Below are positions 1 through 7,558 of a DNA stretch of 64,000 bases, piece after piece. Source of the DNA: G963717155 sp963717155. GTDB lineage: Bacteria > Actinomycetota > Thermoleophilia > Gaiellales > JALYLC01. A program made the translations under genes and the position numbers. The stretch lies in NCBI GenBank assembly GCA_963717155.1, contig OY970326.1, forward strand, positions 2,418,001 to 2,482,000. Reading direction: 5' to 3'. Every line of letters starts with the position of its first letter. Positions within the stretch are counted from its first letter, which is position 1. The notes under the pieces were generated by a model, which searched no databases, had not been told where the DNA came from, and worked only from the letters and a program-made list of their open reading frames with translations.

Positions 1-269
1 GCCACGACGACGACCGCGTAGCGCTCGCGCGCCACCGTCTGCGCGAGCAGGGCAGCGACGGTCCCGCCGATCGCCAGCGCCTCGTCGTGCGCCGGTACGA
101 GGATGACCGCGCGCGACGCGGTCCGCACGGCGGCGGGCCGGCGCCGGGGGAGCACCCTGCCGACGGCGGCGGCGAGCGCGAGCAGCAGGAGGTAGACGGC
201 GGCAAGCGCGACGAGACACCCCGAAGCGACGAGCACGACCGTGAGAATGTCCGTGGCGAGCTGCTGCAT
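1..269 (-). CDS. Family 2 glycosyltransferase, N-terminal part (gene runs off the window)
   Basis: Only the first 89 codons are present. The protein starts MQQLATDILTVV, continues through one hydrophobic segment (about residues 8-35), then an arginine/proline stretch, then VILVPAHDEALAIGGTVAAL, which is the nucleotide-binding start of a GT-A fold. A membrane anchor followed by this motif is typical of processive or EPS-type GT2 enzymes that transfer sugars at the cytoplasmic face of the membrane. The ATG is the only good start before the hydrophobic segment. It is divergent from the next gene and belongs to the same exopolysaccharide locus by position. The acceptor and the catalytic half cannot be seen. 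Confidence 0.7.
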   Translation of the reverse strand, partial: MQQLATDILTVVLVASGCLVALAAVYLLLLALAAAVGRVLPRRRPAAVRTASRAVILVPAHDEALAIGGTVAALLAQTVARERYAVVVV

Positions 270-388
270 GGAGGTCAGCAGCACCCGGGCGCCGGCGTCG
301 GCTCTGGTATTCTCGACGCGCTGCGCATGCCCGATTCCTCCCTGTTCTCCAGCCTAGCACGGCGATCTGGGCCGGCCCGAGCAGCGGA

Positions 389-1618
389 GTGAGTGGCGAT
401 CCGGCGGCGCCGCCCGACGAGCGGCTCGCCGTCCTGGTGATCACCGCGCAGTTCCCGTACCCGCCGCGCTCCGGGTTCGCGATGCGCGTGTACCAGCTCG
501 CGCGCCGGCTCGCCGCGCGGCACGACGTGACCATGCTGAGCTACGTCGACGGCGATCAGCTCTCACGGGTCGAGGAGCTGCGGCGTACCTTCGACGTCGA
601 GGTGGTCGAGTGGCGCTCCCGGTCGGCGCCGGCGAAGCGCGCGGCGCAGCTGCTCTCGCTCGTCGGTCGTGCGCCGTACGTCAGTCGCGAGCTGTACACG
701 CAGGACATGCAGCGAGCGATCGACCGGCTGTGCGCGAGGCGCTCCTTCGATGTCATCCAGCTCGAGTCGAGCCTGCTGTGCGCGTTCACGCTGCCCGCCG
801 GCCCGCGCCTGATCCTCGACGAGCACAACCTCGAGTCGGAGGTGCACGCGCGCTCCGGCGAGCACGAGCGCTCACCCCTGCGAAGAGCATTCGGCGCGAT
901 CGAGTCGGCGCGCCTCCGCCGCTTCGAGCGGACGTGGTGGCGCCGGGCCGACGGCTGCGTCGTCACCTCGCCGCGCGAGGAGCCCCTCGTCCGGGCACAC
1001 GCGCCCGACACGCCGATCGCCGTCGTGCCGAACGGCGTCGACCTCGATCACTTCCGGCCCGACGGGAGCCCGGCGCGGCCGGACACGGTCGTCTTCAACG
1101 GACGGCTCGACTACCGCCCGAACCTCGACGCGGCGAACTGGCTCGTCGACGACATCTGGCCGCGCGTGCTGCGACTGCGCCCGGAGGCCAGGCTGGCGAT
1201 CGTCGGACGCGGTGATGCGCGTGATCTGCAGCGCCTGGCGCGCCCGTCGGTCGAGGTCACCGGCGAGGTCCCCGAGGTGCTGCCCTACCTCGCGTCGGCC
1301 TCGGTCGTCGTCGTCCCGATCCGCATGGGCGGCGGAACGCGCCTGAAGGTCGTGGAAGGTCTCGCCATGGGGAAGGCGATGGTCTCCACGACGCTTGGCT
1401 GCGAGGGAATCGACGTGCGCGACGGGACGCACCTGCTCGTTGCCGACGACCCGCAGGCGTTCGCGCAGGCCGTCGCAGACGTGCTGGGAGATCGCGATCG
1501 GGCGGCTATGCTGGGAAGGCACGGACGCACGTTGATGGAGGATGAGTACTCGTGGGATATCGCCGACACCCGTCTGGCCGCGCTGTATGCGCGCGTCATG
1601 AACCGATCAGCCGCCTGA
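389..1618 (+). CDS. Family 4 glycosyltransferase (EPS-associated)
   Basis: A 409-residue GT-B glycosyltransferase. The N-terminus has a long lead-in and then VLVITAQFPYPPRSGFAMRV, the pattern seen in EpsH1/PEP-CTERM-associated sugar transferases. The C-terminal half carries VVPNGVDLDHF, a NGRLDYRPN strand and GGGTRLKVVEGLAMGKAMVS, the usual GT4 nucleotide-sugar site. It probably adds a sugar to the lipid-linked EPS repeat unit in the cytoplasm. The GTG start is the first in frame after the upstream intergenic region; no clear Shine-Dalgarno is visible, so the start is uncertain. A second GT4 gene follows after 19 bases, which suggests co-transcription. Confidence 0.85.
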   Translation: MSGDPAAPPDERLAVLVITAQFPYPPRSGFAMRVYQLARRLAARHDVTMLSYVDGDQLSRVEELRRTFDVEVVEWRSRSAPAKRAAQLLSLVGRAPYVSRELYTQDMQRAIDRLCARRSFDVIQLESSLLCAFTLPAGPRLILDEHNLESEVHARSGEHERSPLRRAFGAIESARLRRFERTWWRRADGCVVTSPREEPLVRAHAPDTPIAVVPNGVDLDHFRPDGSPARPDTVVFNGRLDYRPNLDAANWLVDDIWPRVLRLRPEARLAIVGRGDARDLQRLARPSVEVTGEVPEVLPYLASASVVVVPIRMGGGTRLKVVEGLAMGKAMVSTTLGCEGIDVRDGTHLLVADDPQAFAQAVADVLGDRDRAAMLGRHGRTLMEDEYSWDIADTRLAALYARVMNRSAA

Positions 1619-1637
1619 CACTCCCGCTAGGGGACGT

Positions 1638-2864
1638 GTGAAGTTGCCTCGCCTTCCGTGGGGGCATTACTCAGAACGGCCGCGCGTCTGCATCGTCCGT
1701 CAGAACGACAACTACGACGAGAGCGTGCAGCGCGAGGCAGACGCACTCACCCGGGCCGGCTTCGACGTCGAGGTGCTGCACATGCGCGGCCGCGACGGCA
1801 AGGGCGGAACCGAGGTCGAGCGCGGGGTCACGATCACGGCCCTGCCTGCGGCGCTGCGCCGCCAGGGTCTGCTCAGCTACTGCTTCGACTACGCCTGGTT
1901 CTGGGCGCTCGTCGCCAGCACGCTGACGGTGCGCCACCTCCGACGGCCGTATGCCGTCGTGCAGGTGAACACGATGCCCGACCTCCTCGTGTTCTCGGCG
2001 ATCGTCCCGAAGCTGCTCGGGAGCCGCGTGATCGCGTTCCTCAAAGAGCCGACACCCGAGCTCTTCGAGACGCTGTACGGACGGCCCTGGCTCACGAGGA
2101 CGCTCAAGCACGTCGAGCAGGCCGCGATCCGGTTCGCGGACCACGCGCTCACCGTGACCGAGGAGCTGCGCCAGGTCTACATCTCGCGAGGCGCCCCGGC
2201 CGAGGACATCTCGGTGATCCGCACCGGCAACGCGGTCCCACCCGCGATCGAGAACGGCAACGTGCCGAGCCGGACCGCCAAGGGCGACGGGTTCGTCGTG
2301 CTCTGCCACGGCACGATCGAGGAGCGCTACGGCCTCGACACGATCGTGGACGCCGCGCATCTCCTGCGCGACAGCCTCCCGGGGCTGTCGGTCGTGTTCA
2401 CCGGTCGCGGGGGCGGGATCGACGCCGTGAAGCGGCACATCGTCGAGCTCGACATCGCAGACATCGTGCGCTTCGAGGGATGGGTCACGCGGGAGCGGCT
2501 CAGTGAGCTGCTGGCACTGGCGGACGTGGGCATCGTGGCGCAGAAGGCGTCGCCGTACTCGCACCTCGTGACCACGAACAAGATGATCGACTACTGGATC
2601 TTCGGCCTGCCGACCATCGCGAGCCGCCTGCGCTCGGTGTCGTCGGCCTACGACGACAGCGTGCTCGAGTACTTCGAGCCGGGCGACGCCGAGTCGCTGG
2701 CAGCGGCGATCCGGCGGCTGCACGACAACCCCGACCGCCGGGCCGAGCTCTCGCGAAACGGCCAGGCGGCCCTCGAGTTCACGGGGTGGGGCGCGCAGGA
2801 GGAGCTCTTCCTCGAGGTCTACGACTCGCTCCTGCGCGGGTACGACCCGGTGCCTGCGACCTGA
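1638..2864 (+). CDS. Family 4 glycosyltransferase
   Basis: A 408-residue GT4 enzyme of the WbuB/Wca type. It opens with RVCIVRQNDNYDESVQREA and has an N-terminal acceptor domain with a membrane-associating patch around residues 85-120 (YAWFWALVASTLT and VNTMPDLLVFSAIVPKL). The C-terminal domain shows VLCHGTIEERYGLDTIVDA and ends with a glycine/glutamate region EYFEPGDAESLAAAI. The role inferred is addition of one sugar of the EPS repeat. GTG at 1638 is used; a GTG two bases earlier is in another frame. The next gene starts 94 bases downstream behind a palindromic candidate operator, so this gene may end the first transcription unit. Confidence 0.85.
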   Translation: MKLPRLPWGHYSERPRVCIVRQNDNYDESVQREADALTRAGFDVEVLHMRGRDGKGGTEVERGVTITALPAALRRQGLLSYCFDYAWFWALVASTLTVRHLRRPYAVVQVNTMPDLLVFSAIVPKLLGSRVIAFLKEPTPELFETLYGRPWLTRTLKHVEQAAIRFADHALTVTEELRQVYISRGAPAEDISVIRTGNAVPPAIENGNVPSRTAKGDGFVVLCHGTIEERYGLDTIVDAAHLLRDSLPGLSVVFTGRGGGIDAVKRHIVELDIADIVRFEGWVTRERLSELLALADVGIVAQKASPYSHLVTTNKMIDYWIFGLPTIASRLRSVSSAYDDSVLEYFEPGDAESLAAAIRRLHDNPDRRAELSRNGQAALEFTGWGAQEELFLEVYDSLLRGYDPVPAT

Positions 2865-2936
2865 GGGCGCGCCCTGAAAATGATGGTTTCGGCCGCAGTT
2901 TCCGTACGCGCGCCCACAACCTACGCGCAGATTCCA

Positions 2937-2954
2937 TCAGGATACGTATCCTGA
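2937..2954. promoter_or_regulatory. 18-bp perfect palindrome, candidate operator
   Basis: TCAGGATACGTATCCTGA reads the same on both strands, without a spacer or mismatch, and ends four bases before the GTG of the FAD-oxidoreductase gene. It contains TATCCT (2947-2952), a possible -10 hexamer placed six bases before the start codon. A dimeric repressor bound here would block transcription start. No regulator gene lies next to it and I saw no second copy in the window. The symmetry is seen directly; the operator role is inferred. Confidence 0.5.
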
Positions 2955-2958
2955 GAGA

Positions 2959-4152
2959 GTGACTGATACCCCGATTCCCGTCGCGATCATCGGCGCAGGC
3001 CCGTACGGCCTCGCAGCAGCCGCGCACCTGCGCGGCGGCGGCGCGACCATCCGCATGTTCGGCCCCACCATGTCGTTCTGGAGCGAGATGCCTCGCGGCA
3101 TGCTGCTCCGCTCTCCGTACGTCGCATCGACGATCGGAAACCCGACCGGCGAGCTCTCGCTCGACGCCTACGGCACCGCGATCGGCAGGCAGATCACCAA
3201 GCCTGTCCCGCTCGCGGATTTCGTCGAGTACGGCCGCTGGTTCGCAGGGCACTTCGCGTCGGAGCACGACGAGCGCCGCGTCGATCTGGTCGAGCGCGAC
3301 GCCGGCGCCTTCCGCCTCACGCTCAGCGACGGCGAGCAGGTCCAGGCGAACCGGGTCGTCGTCGCCGCCGGCATCGAGCCGTTCGCGGCGCGCCCGCCCC
3401 AGTTCGGCGGCCTGGGGCGCGAGCTCGTCTCGCACTCGTCCGAGCACGACGACCTCTCGGCCTTCGCGGGCAAGCGCGTGGTGGTGATCGGCGCGGGGCA
3501 GAGCGCCCTCGAGTCGGCGGCACTGCTTCACGAGGGCGGGGCGACCACGGAGGTGCTCGTCCGCTCCGATGTGGTGCACTGGCTGCGCCAGACCGCCAGG
3601 TGGACGCACAACATCGAGTTCGTCAGCCGGATCCTGTACGCGCCGCCGGACGTCGGCCCGGCAGGAGTCAGCCAGCTCGTCGCCTCACCCGACTGGTGGC
3701 GACGCCTTCCGCGCAAGACCCAGGATCGGCTCGGCCCGCGTGCCATCCGTCCCGCCGGCGCAGCCTGGCTCGTCGATCGCCTTGCCACCGTGCCGATCAC
3801 GACCGGCCGCACGGTGCGGAGCGCACGCGAGGTCGACGGCGCCGTCGAGCTCACGCTCGACGACGGCAGCATCAAGACCTGCGATCACGTCCTCCTGGCC
3901 ACCGGGTTCCGCGTGAACATCTCGGGGTACAGCTTCCTGCCCGATGCGCTGCTCCAGCGGATCGATCAGGTCAGCGGATACCCGCGGCTCTCGCCGGGCT
4001 TCGAGACGAGCGTCCCGAACCTCTACATCGTCGGAGCGCCAGCAGCCTGGAGCTTCGGGCCGCTGATGCGGTTCGTCGTGGGCAGTGAGTACGTCGCACC
4101 GGCGCTCGCACGGTCCATCCTCGGCTCGGGCACGAACTCGAAGCGCACCTGA
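2959..4152 (+). CDS. FAD/NAD(P)-dependent oxidoreductase (FMO/hydroxylase-like)
   Basis: A 397-residue flavoprotein with two Rossmann motifs: VAIIGAGPYGLAAAAHL at the N-terminus for FAD and VVVIGAGQSALESAALL near residue 175 for NAD(P)H. ATGFRVN about residue 315 is the typical ATG motif before the C-terminal FAD contact. The layout resembles flavin-containing monooxygenases and L-lysine/ornithine N-hydroxylase relatives. It is followed after 5 bases by an ATP-grasp ligase and then by a FemAB-like acyltransferase, so it may prepare an amino or hydroxylamino substrate for ligation to the polysaccharide. That role is inference; the substrate is unknown. Start GTG lies just after the palindrome at 2937-2954. 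Confidence 0.8.
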   Translation: MTDTPIPVAIIGAGPYGLAAAAHLRGGGATIRMFGPTMSFWSEMPRGMLLRSPYVASTIGNPTGELSLDAYGTAIGRQITKPVPLADFVEYGRWFAGHFASEHDERRVDLVERDAGAFRLTLSDGEQVQANRVVVAAGIEPFAARPPQFGGLGRELVSHSSEHDDLSAFAGKRVVVIGAGQSALESAALLHEGGATTEVLVRSDVVHWLRQTARWTHNIEFVSRILYAPPDVGPAGVSQLVASPDWWRRLPRKTQDRLGPRAIRPAGAAWLVDRLATVPITTGRTVRSAREVDGAVELTLDDGSIKTCDHVLLATGFRVNISGYSFLPDALLQRIDQVSGYPRLSPGFETSVPNLYIVGAPAAWSFGPLMRFVVGSEYVAPALARSILGSGTNSKRT

Positions 4153-4157
4153 ACGCG

Positions 4158-5336
4158 ATGGGACAAGGGGCCCTGGTCGTGGGCGGCGACTACCGCGGGC
4201 TCGGCGTCGTCCGCAGCCTCGGTCGGCGAGGAATCCCGGTCTGGGTGCTGACCGACGGCGACGACGTGCTCGCGACGCGGTCGCGGTACGCGGTGCGGCA
4301 CATGCCATTGCGGGGCACGTCCAACGACGAGCAGGCCGAGTCCCTCCTGCGGCTGGCCGACGAGCACGCGCTCGACGGCTGGGCGCTGTTCCCGACGAGC
4401 GATCGCACCGCGGCGATGATCGGCCAGCATCACGCAGAGCTCGGGAATCGCTACGTGCTGACGACCCCGTCATGGGACACGCTGCGCTGGGCGTTCGACA
4501 AGCGCCTGACGTACGAGCTGGCAGAGCGCATCGGCGTGTCCTACCCGCGGACATGGAAGGCGGAGGACGCGGCCGAGGCGTCGCGGCTCCCCGTCGAGTT
4601 CCCTGTCATCGTGAAGCCGGCCGTGCGCGAGGAGGACAACGCGCTCACGGTCGCCAAGGCGTGGCGCGCGGATGGGCCGGACGAGCTTCGCGAGCGCTTC
4701 GCCGAGGGCGCCGCGCTGCTTCCGCCAGCAGAGCTCCTGATCCAGGAGCTCGTCCCGGGCGGCGGTGAGACACAGGTGTCGTATGCCGCGCTATGCGACG
4801 ACGGGCGGCCGCTCGCGACCGTGGTCGCCCGCCGAACGCGGCAGTACCCGCCCGACTTCGGTCGCGCGAGCACCTACGTCGAGACGATCGAGCAGCCCGA
4901 GATCGTCGAGCCCTCCGAGCGACTGCTCGCCGAGCTGCGGTTCACCGGCCTCGTGGAGCTCGAGTACAAGCGCCACCCGACGAGTGGGGAGTTCAAGCTG
5001 CTCGACGTCAATCCGAGGGTGTGGGGCTGGCAGAGCCTGTGCCCGCGCGCAGGCGTCGACTTCCCCTACCTCGCGTGGCGGCTCGCCCACTCGGAGCACG
5101 TGGATCCCGCGCGCGGAGAGGTCGGGGTCCGCTGGGTCCGCCACAGCACCGACTTCCCCACCTCGCTCCGCGAGATCCTCGGGCGGCGCCTGTCGGCTCG
5201 CACGTACGTCGCATCGCTGCGCGGACCGGTCGAGAACGCGATCCACGCACGCGACGATCGGGGGCCCGGGCTGTACGAGTACCCGATGCTCGTCGGCACG
5301 TTGGTGCGAAGGCTGTCCAGTGGCCGAGAGGTCTGA
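4158..5336 (+). CDS. ATP-grasp ligase (carboxylate-amine ligase type)
   Basis: A 392-residue ATP-grasp protein. The preATP-grasp domain starts ALVVGGDYRGLGVVRSLGRR. The ATP-binding half shows FPVIVKPAVREEDNALTV (lysine contacting ATP) and LLIQELVPGGGETQVSYAA. The metal-binding end is LVELEYKRHPTSGEFKLLDV followed by NPRVWGWQ. This is the architecture of enzymes that activate a carboxylate as acyl phosphate and couple it to an amine. It begins 5 bases after the flavoprotein gene and its 3' end overlaps the FemAB-like gene by 17 bases, so the three are probably translated together. No specific substrate can be read from the sequence. Confidence 0.8.
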   Translation: MGQGALVVGGDYRGLGVVRSLGRRGIPVWVLTDGDDVLATRSRYAVRHMPLRGTSNDEQAESLLRLADEHALDGWALFPTSDRTAAMIGQHHAELGNRYVLTTPSWDTLRWAFDKRLTYELAERIGVSYPRTWKAEDAAEASRLPVEFPVIVKPAVREEDNALTVAKAWRADGPDELRERFAEGAALLPPAELLIQELVPGGGETQVSYAALCDDGRPLATVVARRTRQYPPDFGRASTYVETIEQPEIVEPSERLLAELRFTGLVELEYKRHPTSGEFKLLDVNPRVWGWQSLCPRAGVDFPYLAWRLAHSEHVDPARGEVGVRWVRHSTDFPTSLREILGRRLSARTYVASLRGPVENAIHARDDRGPGLYEYPMLVGTLVRRLSSGREV

Positions 5337-6369
5337 CGTCCGCGGCGGCGCGCCGGCGACGCAGCTGACGCTCGACGACCCGCGCTGGGCGAGCTTCGTC
5401 GAGGCGCATCCGCAAGCGCTCGGCTACCACCACCCCGCCTGGGCGGAGGTGGTCGCGAGCACGTATCGCTTCGACGCGTTCGTGCTTGCCACGCTCGGCG
5501 GCGACGTCGTCACGGCAGGGCTTCCGGTGGTCGACGTGCGCGTCCTGCGCCGACGTCGCTGGGTCGCGCTCCCGTTCACCGACACCTGCCCGCCGCTCCT
5601 CGGACCCGACATGGACGCCGAGAGGTTCACGCGCGCGCTCGAGTCGGCGCGGCAGCTGGCGGAGTGCCCGCTGCTCGTGCGGGCGCCGCTCGCCGGGCGC
5701 GTCGTGCAGGCTGCCGAGGCCGTCACGCACGAGCTTCCGCTGAGCGACGATCCGGACGCGATCCAGGCGGGCTTCCACCACTCGCATCGGCGCAACATCA
5801 AACGTGCCGCGAAGGAAGGGGTCGAGGTGCGGCGCGCGGGCGAGCTCTCCGACCTGAGCCACACCTTCTACGCGCTCCACAGCGGCACGAGGCACCGGCT
5901 CGGGGTCCCGGTGCAGCCGCGAAGGTTCTTCGAAGCGCAGTGGCACCGGCTGGTCGCGCCCGGCTACGCGCGTCTGCTCCTCGCATATCGGGAAGGGACC
6001 GCGATCGCGGGAATGCTGCTGCTCCAGGGCAACGGCACCGTGACCTACAAGTACGGCGCGTCCGACTCCGCCGCTCTGGACGTCCGCCCGAACCATGCGC
6101 TGTTCGCACAGGCGATCCGCGATGCGTGCCTCGAGGGGAACCACACGTTCGACTTCGGTCGCACCGACTTCGAGGATCAGGGCCTGCGCGACTTCAAGGC
6201 CAAATGGGGCGGTATCGAGGCTCCCCTGGTCTACTCGGCCCTCGGTCACGCCGCGAGGAAGCCCGCGGCGGCCGACGACGCCGCCAGCCTGCGGCGCGCG
6301 GTCCTGCGGCGCGCCCCGGCATGGGTCGGCCGGGCTGCGGGCGAGCTGCTCTACCGCTACGCTGCCTGA
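5320..6369 (+). CDS. FemAB/GNAT-like acyltransferase (CelD/BcsL, PEP-CTERM-FemAB type)
   Basis: A 349-residue protein of the double-GNAT FemAB superfamily. HQALGYHH-like N-terminal text (HPQALGYHHPAWAEVVA), HHSHRRNIKRAAKEGVEV near residue 155, then MLLLQGNGTVTYKYGASD and the C-terminal FDFGRTDFEDQGLRDFKAKW are the landmarks of FemAB proteins found in exopolysaccharide loci. FemAB members use aminoacyl-tRNA to add amino acids to peptidoglycan precursors; EPS-locus members are thought to modify polysaccharide or lipid-linked sugar. I chose GTG at 5320, inside the end of the ATP-grasp gene, because similarity begins right after it. The open frame continues upstream but only as antisense-like sequence. 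Confidence 0.8.
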   Translation: MAERSDVRGGAPATQLTLDDPRWASFVEAHPQALGYHHPAWAEVVASTYRFDAFVLATLGGDVVTAGLPVVDVRVLRRRRWVALPFTDTCPPLLGPDMDAERFTRALESARQLAECPLLVRAPLAGRVVQAAEAVTHELPLSDDPDAIQAGFHHSHRRNIKRAAKEGVEVRRAGELSDLSHTFYALHSGTRHRLGVPVQPRRFFEAQWHRLVAPGYARLLLAYREGTAIAGMLLLQGNGTVTYKYGASDSAALDVRPNHALFAQAIRDACLEGNHTFDFGRTDFEDQGLRDFKAKWGGIEAPLVYSALGHAARKPAAADDAASLRRAVLRRAPAWVGRAAGELLYRYAA

Positions 6370-6442
6370 CGTTCGTGTAGCAGCGCGAACCGTGCCCGCC
6401 CGTGTCCGCGACGAGGTCTGGTCGTCGCTGACTCTCCTGACG

Positions 6443-7558
6443 ATGGACACAGAGCCCACACACGCGCCCGCTCGAGCTGCAGCCGCGCCGCGCCGCCGCC
6501 TGCGCTGGCTGGGCGCGCTCGGCGTGCTCGCGATCGCGCTCGCTGGCGGTGCCGGACCTGCGCTGGCCAGCCCGGCCCCGTTCGGCCTGCACGTGAAGGG
6601 CGCACGGCTGCTCGACAGCCGGGGACACGTGGTGCGGCTTCACGGCGTCAACCGCTCGGGCTCCGAGTACGCCTGCATCCAGGGCTACGGCATGTTCGAC
6701 GGGCCGAACAGCGCCTCCTCGGTCGCGGCGATGGCGAAGTGGAACGTCAACGCCGTTCGGCTCATGCTGAACGAGGACTGCTGGCTCGGGATCAACGGAG
6801 CTCCGGCGAAGTACAGCGGCCCGATCTACCGGAAGGCGATCGTCGACTACGTGCAGCTCCTGCACAAGCACGGCATGTACGCCGAGCTGTCGCTCGCCTG
6901 GGGCGCGCCCGGCACGAACCAGGCGACGTACCAGTCGGGAGGGCCCGACGAGGACCACGCGCCGGCGGCCTGGGCGAGCCTGGCCAAGACGTTCAAGAAC
7001 GACTCGCGCGTGATCCTCGCCCCCTGGGGCGAGACGGTGCAGGACGCGAACTGCTTCCTGAAGGGAGGGATCTGCGGCGCGACGTTCGGCCCCGCGAACA
7101 CGCCGTATCCCACTGCGGGCATGCAGCAGGCCGTCAGCGTGATGCGCGCGGCCGGCTACCGCGGTGTCATCGCGATACCCGGAGTCGACTACGCGAACGA
7201 CCTCTCCCACTGGCTGTCGCACATGCCGAAAGATCCACTCCACCAGCTGATCGCCGAGGCGCACGTGTACGGCAAGCAGGTGTGCGCCTCGACCGACTGC
7301 CTCGACAAGACATACGCCCCCGTGGCGAAGATGGTGCCGCTGATCTTCGGCGAGACGGGCGAGTCGTTCGACGACTCCGACTGCGGGTCCGATCGCGTGG
7401 CCTCGCTGCTCGACTGGGCCGATGCCCACGGCGTGGGCTACGAGGCGTGGGCGTGGGACACCTGGAAGACGTGCGGCTCGCTGATCACGAGCTACAACGG
7501 CACGCCGCGCGGCGCGTACGGCACGTACATCCGGGCGCACTACCTCAAGCTGAAGTAG
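6443..7558 (+). CDS. Secreted cellulase-family glycoside hydrolase (GH5-like)
   Basis: A 371-residue secreted protein. An Arg-rich n-region is followed by a hydrophobic core (LGALGVLAIALAGGAGPALA) with a likely signal peptidase cut after ALA. The mature protein reads LHGVNRSGSEYACIQG, the start of the GH5 barrel, and WNVNAVRLMLNEDCWLG on strand 2. Probable acid/base Glu is in ILAPWGETVQ and the nucleophile in LIFGETGES; the first is Gly-Glu instead of the usual Asn-Glu. In an EPS locus such an enzyme could trim or edit the polymer outside the cell. The 3' end overlaps the convergent flippase gene by 14 bases. Start ATG at 6443 is the one directly before the signal peptide. Confidence 0.75.
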   Translation: MDTEPTHAPARAAAAPRRRLRWLGALGVLAIALAGGAGPALASPAPFGLHVKGARLLDSRGHVVRLHGVNRSGSEYACIQGYGMFDGPNSASSVAAMAKWNVNAVRLMLNEDCWLGINGAPAKYSGPIYRKAIVDYVQLLHKHGMYAELSLAWGAPGTNQATYQSGGPDEDHAPAAWASLAKTFKNDSRVILAPWGETVQDANCFLKGGICGATFGPANTPYPTAGMQQAVSVMRAAGYRGVIAIPGVDYANDLSHWLSHMPKDPLHQLIAEAHVYGKQVCASTDCLDKTYAPVAKMVPLIFGETGESFDDSDCGSDRVASLLDWADAHGVGYEAWAWDTWKTCGSLITSYNGTPRGAYGTYIRAHYLKLK

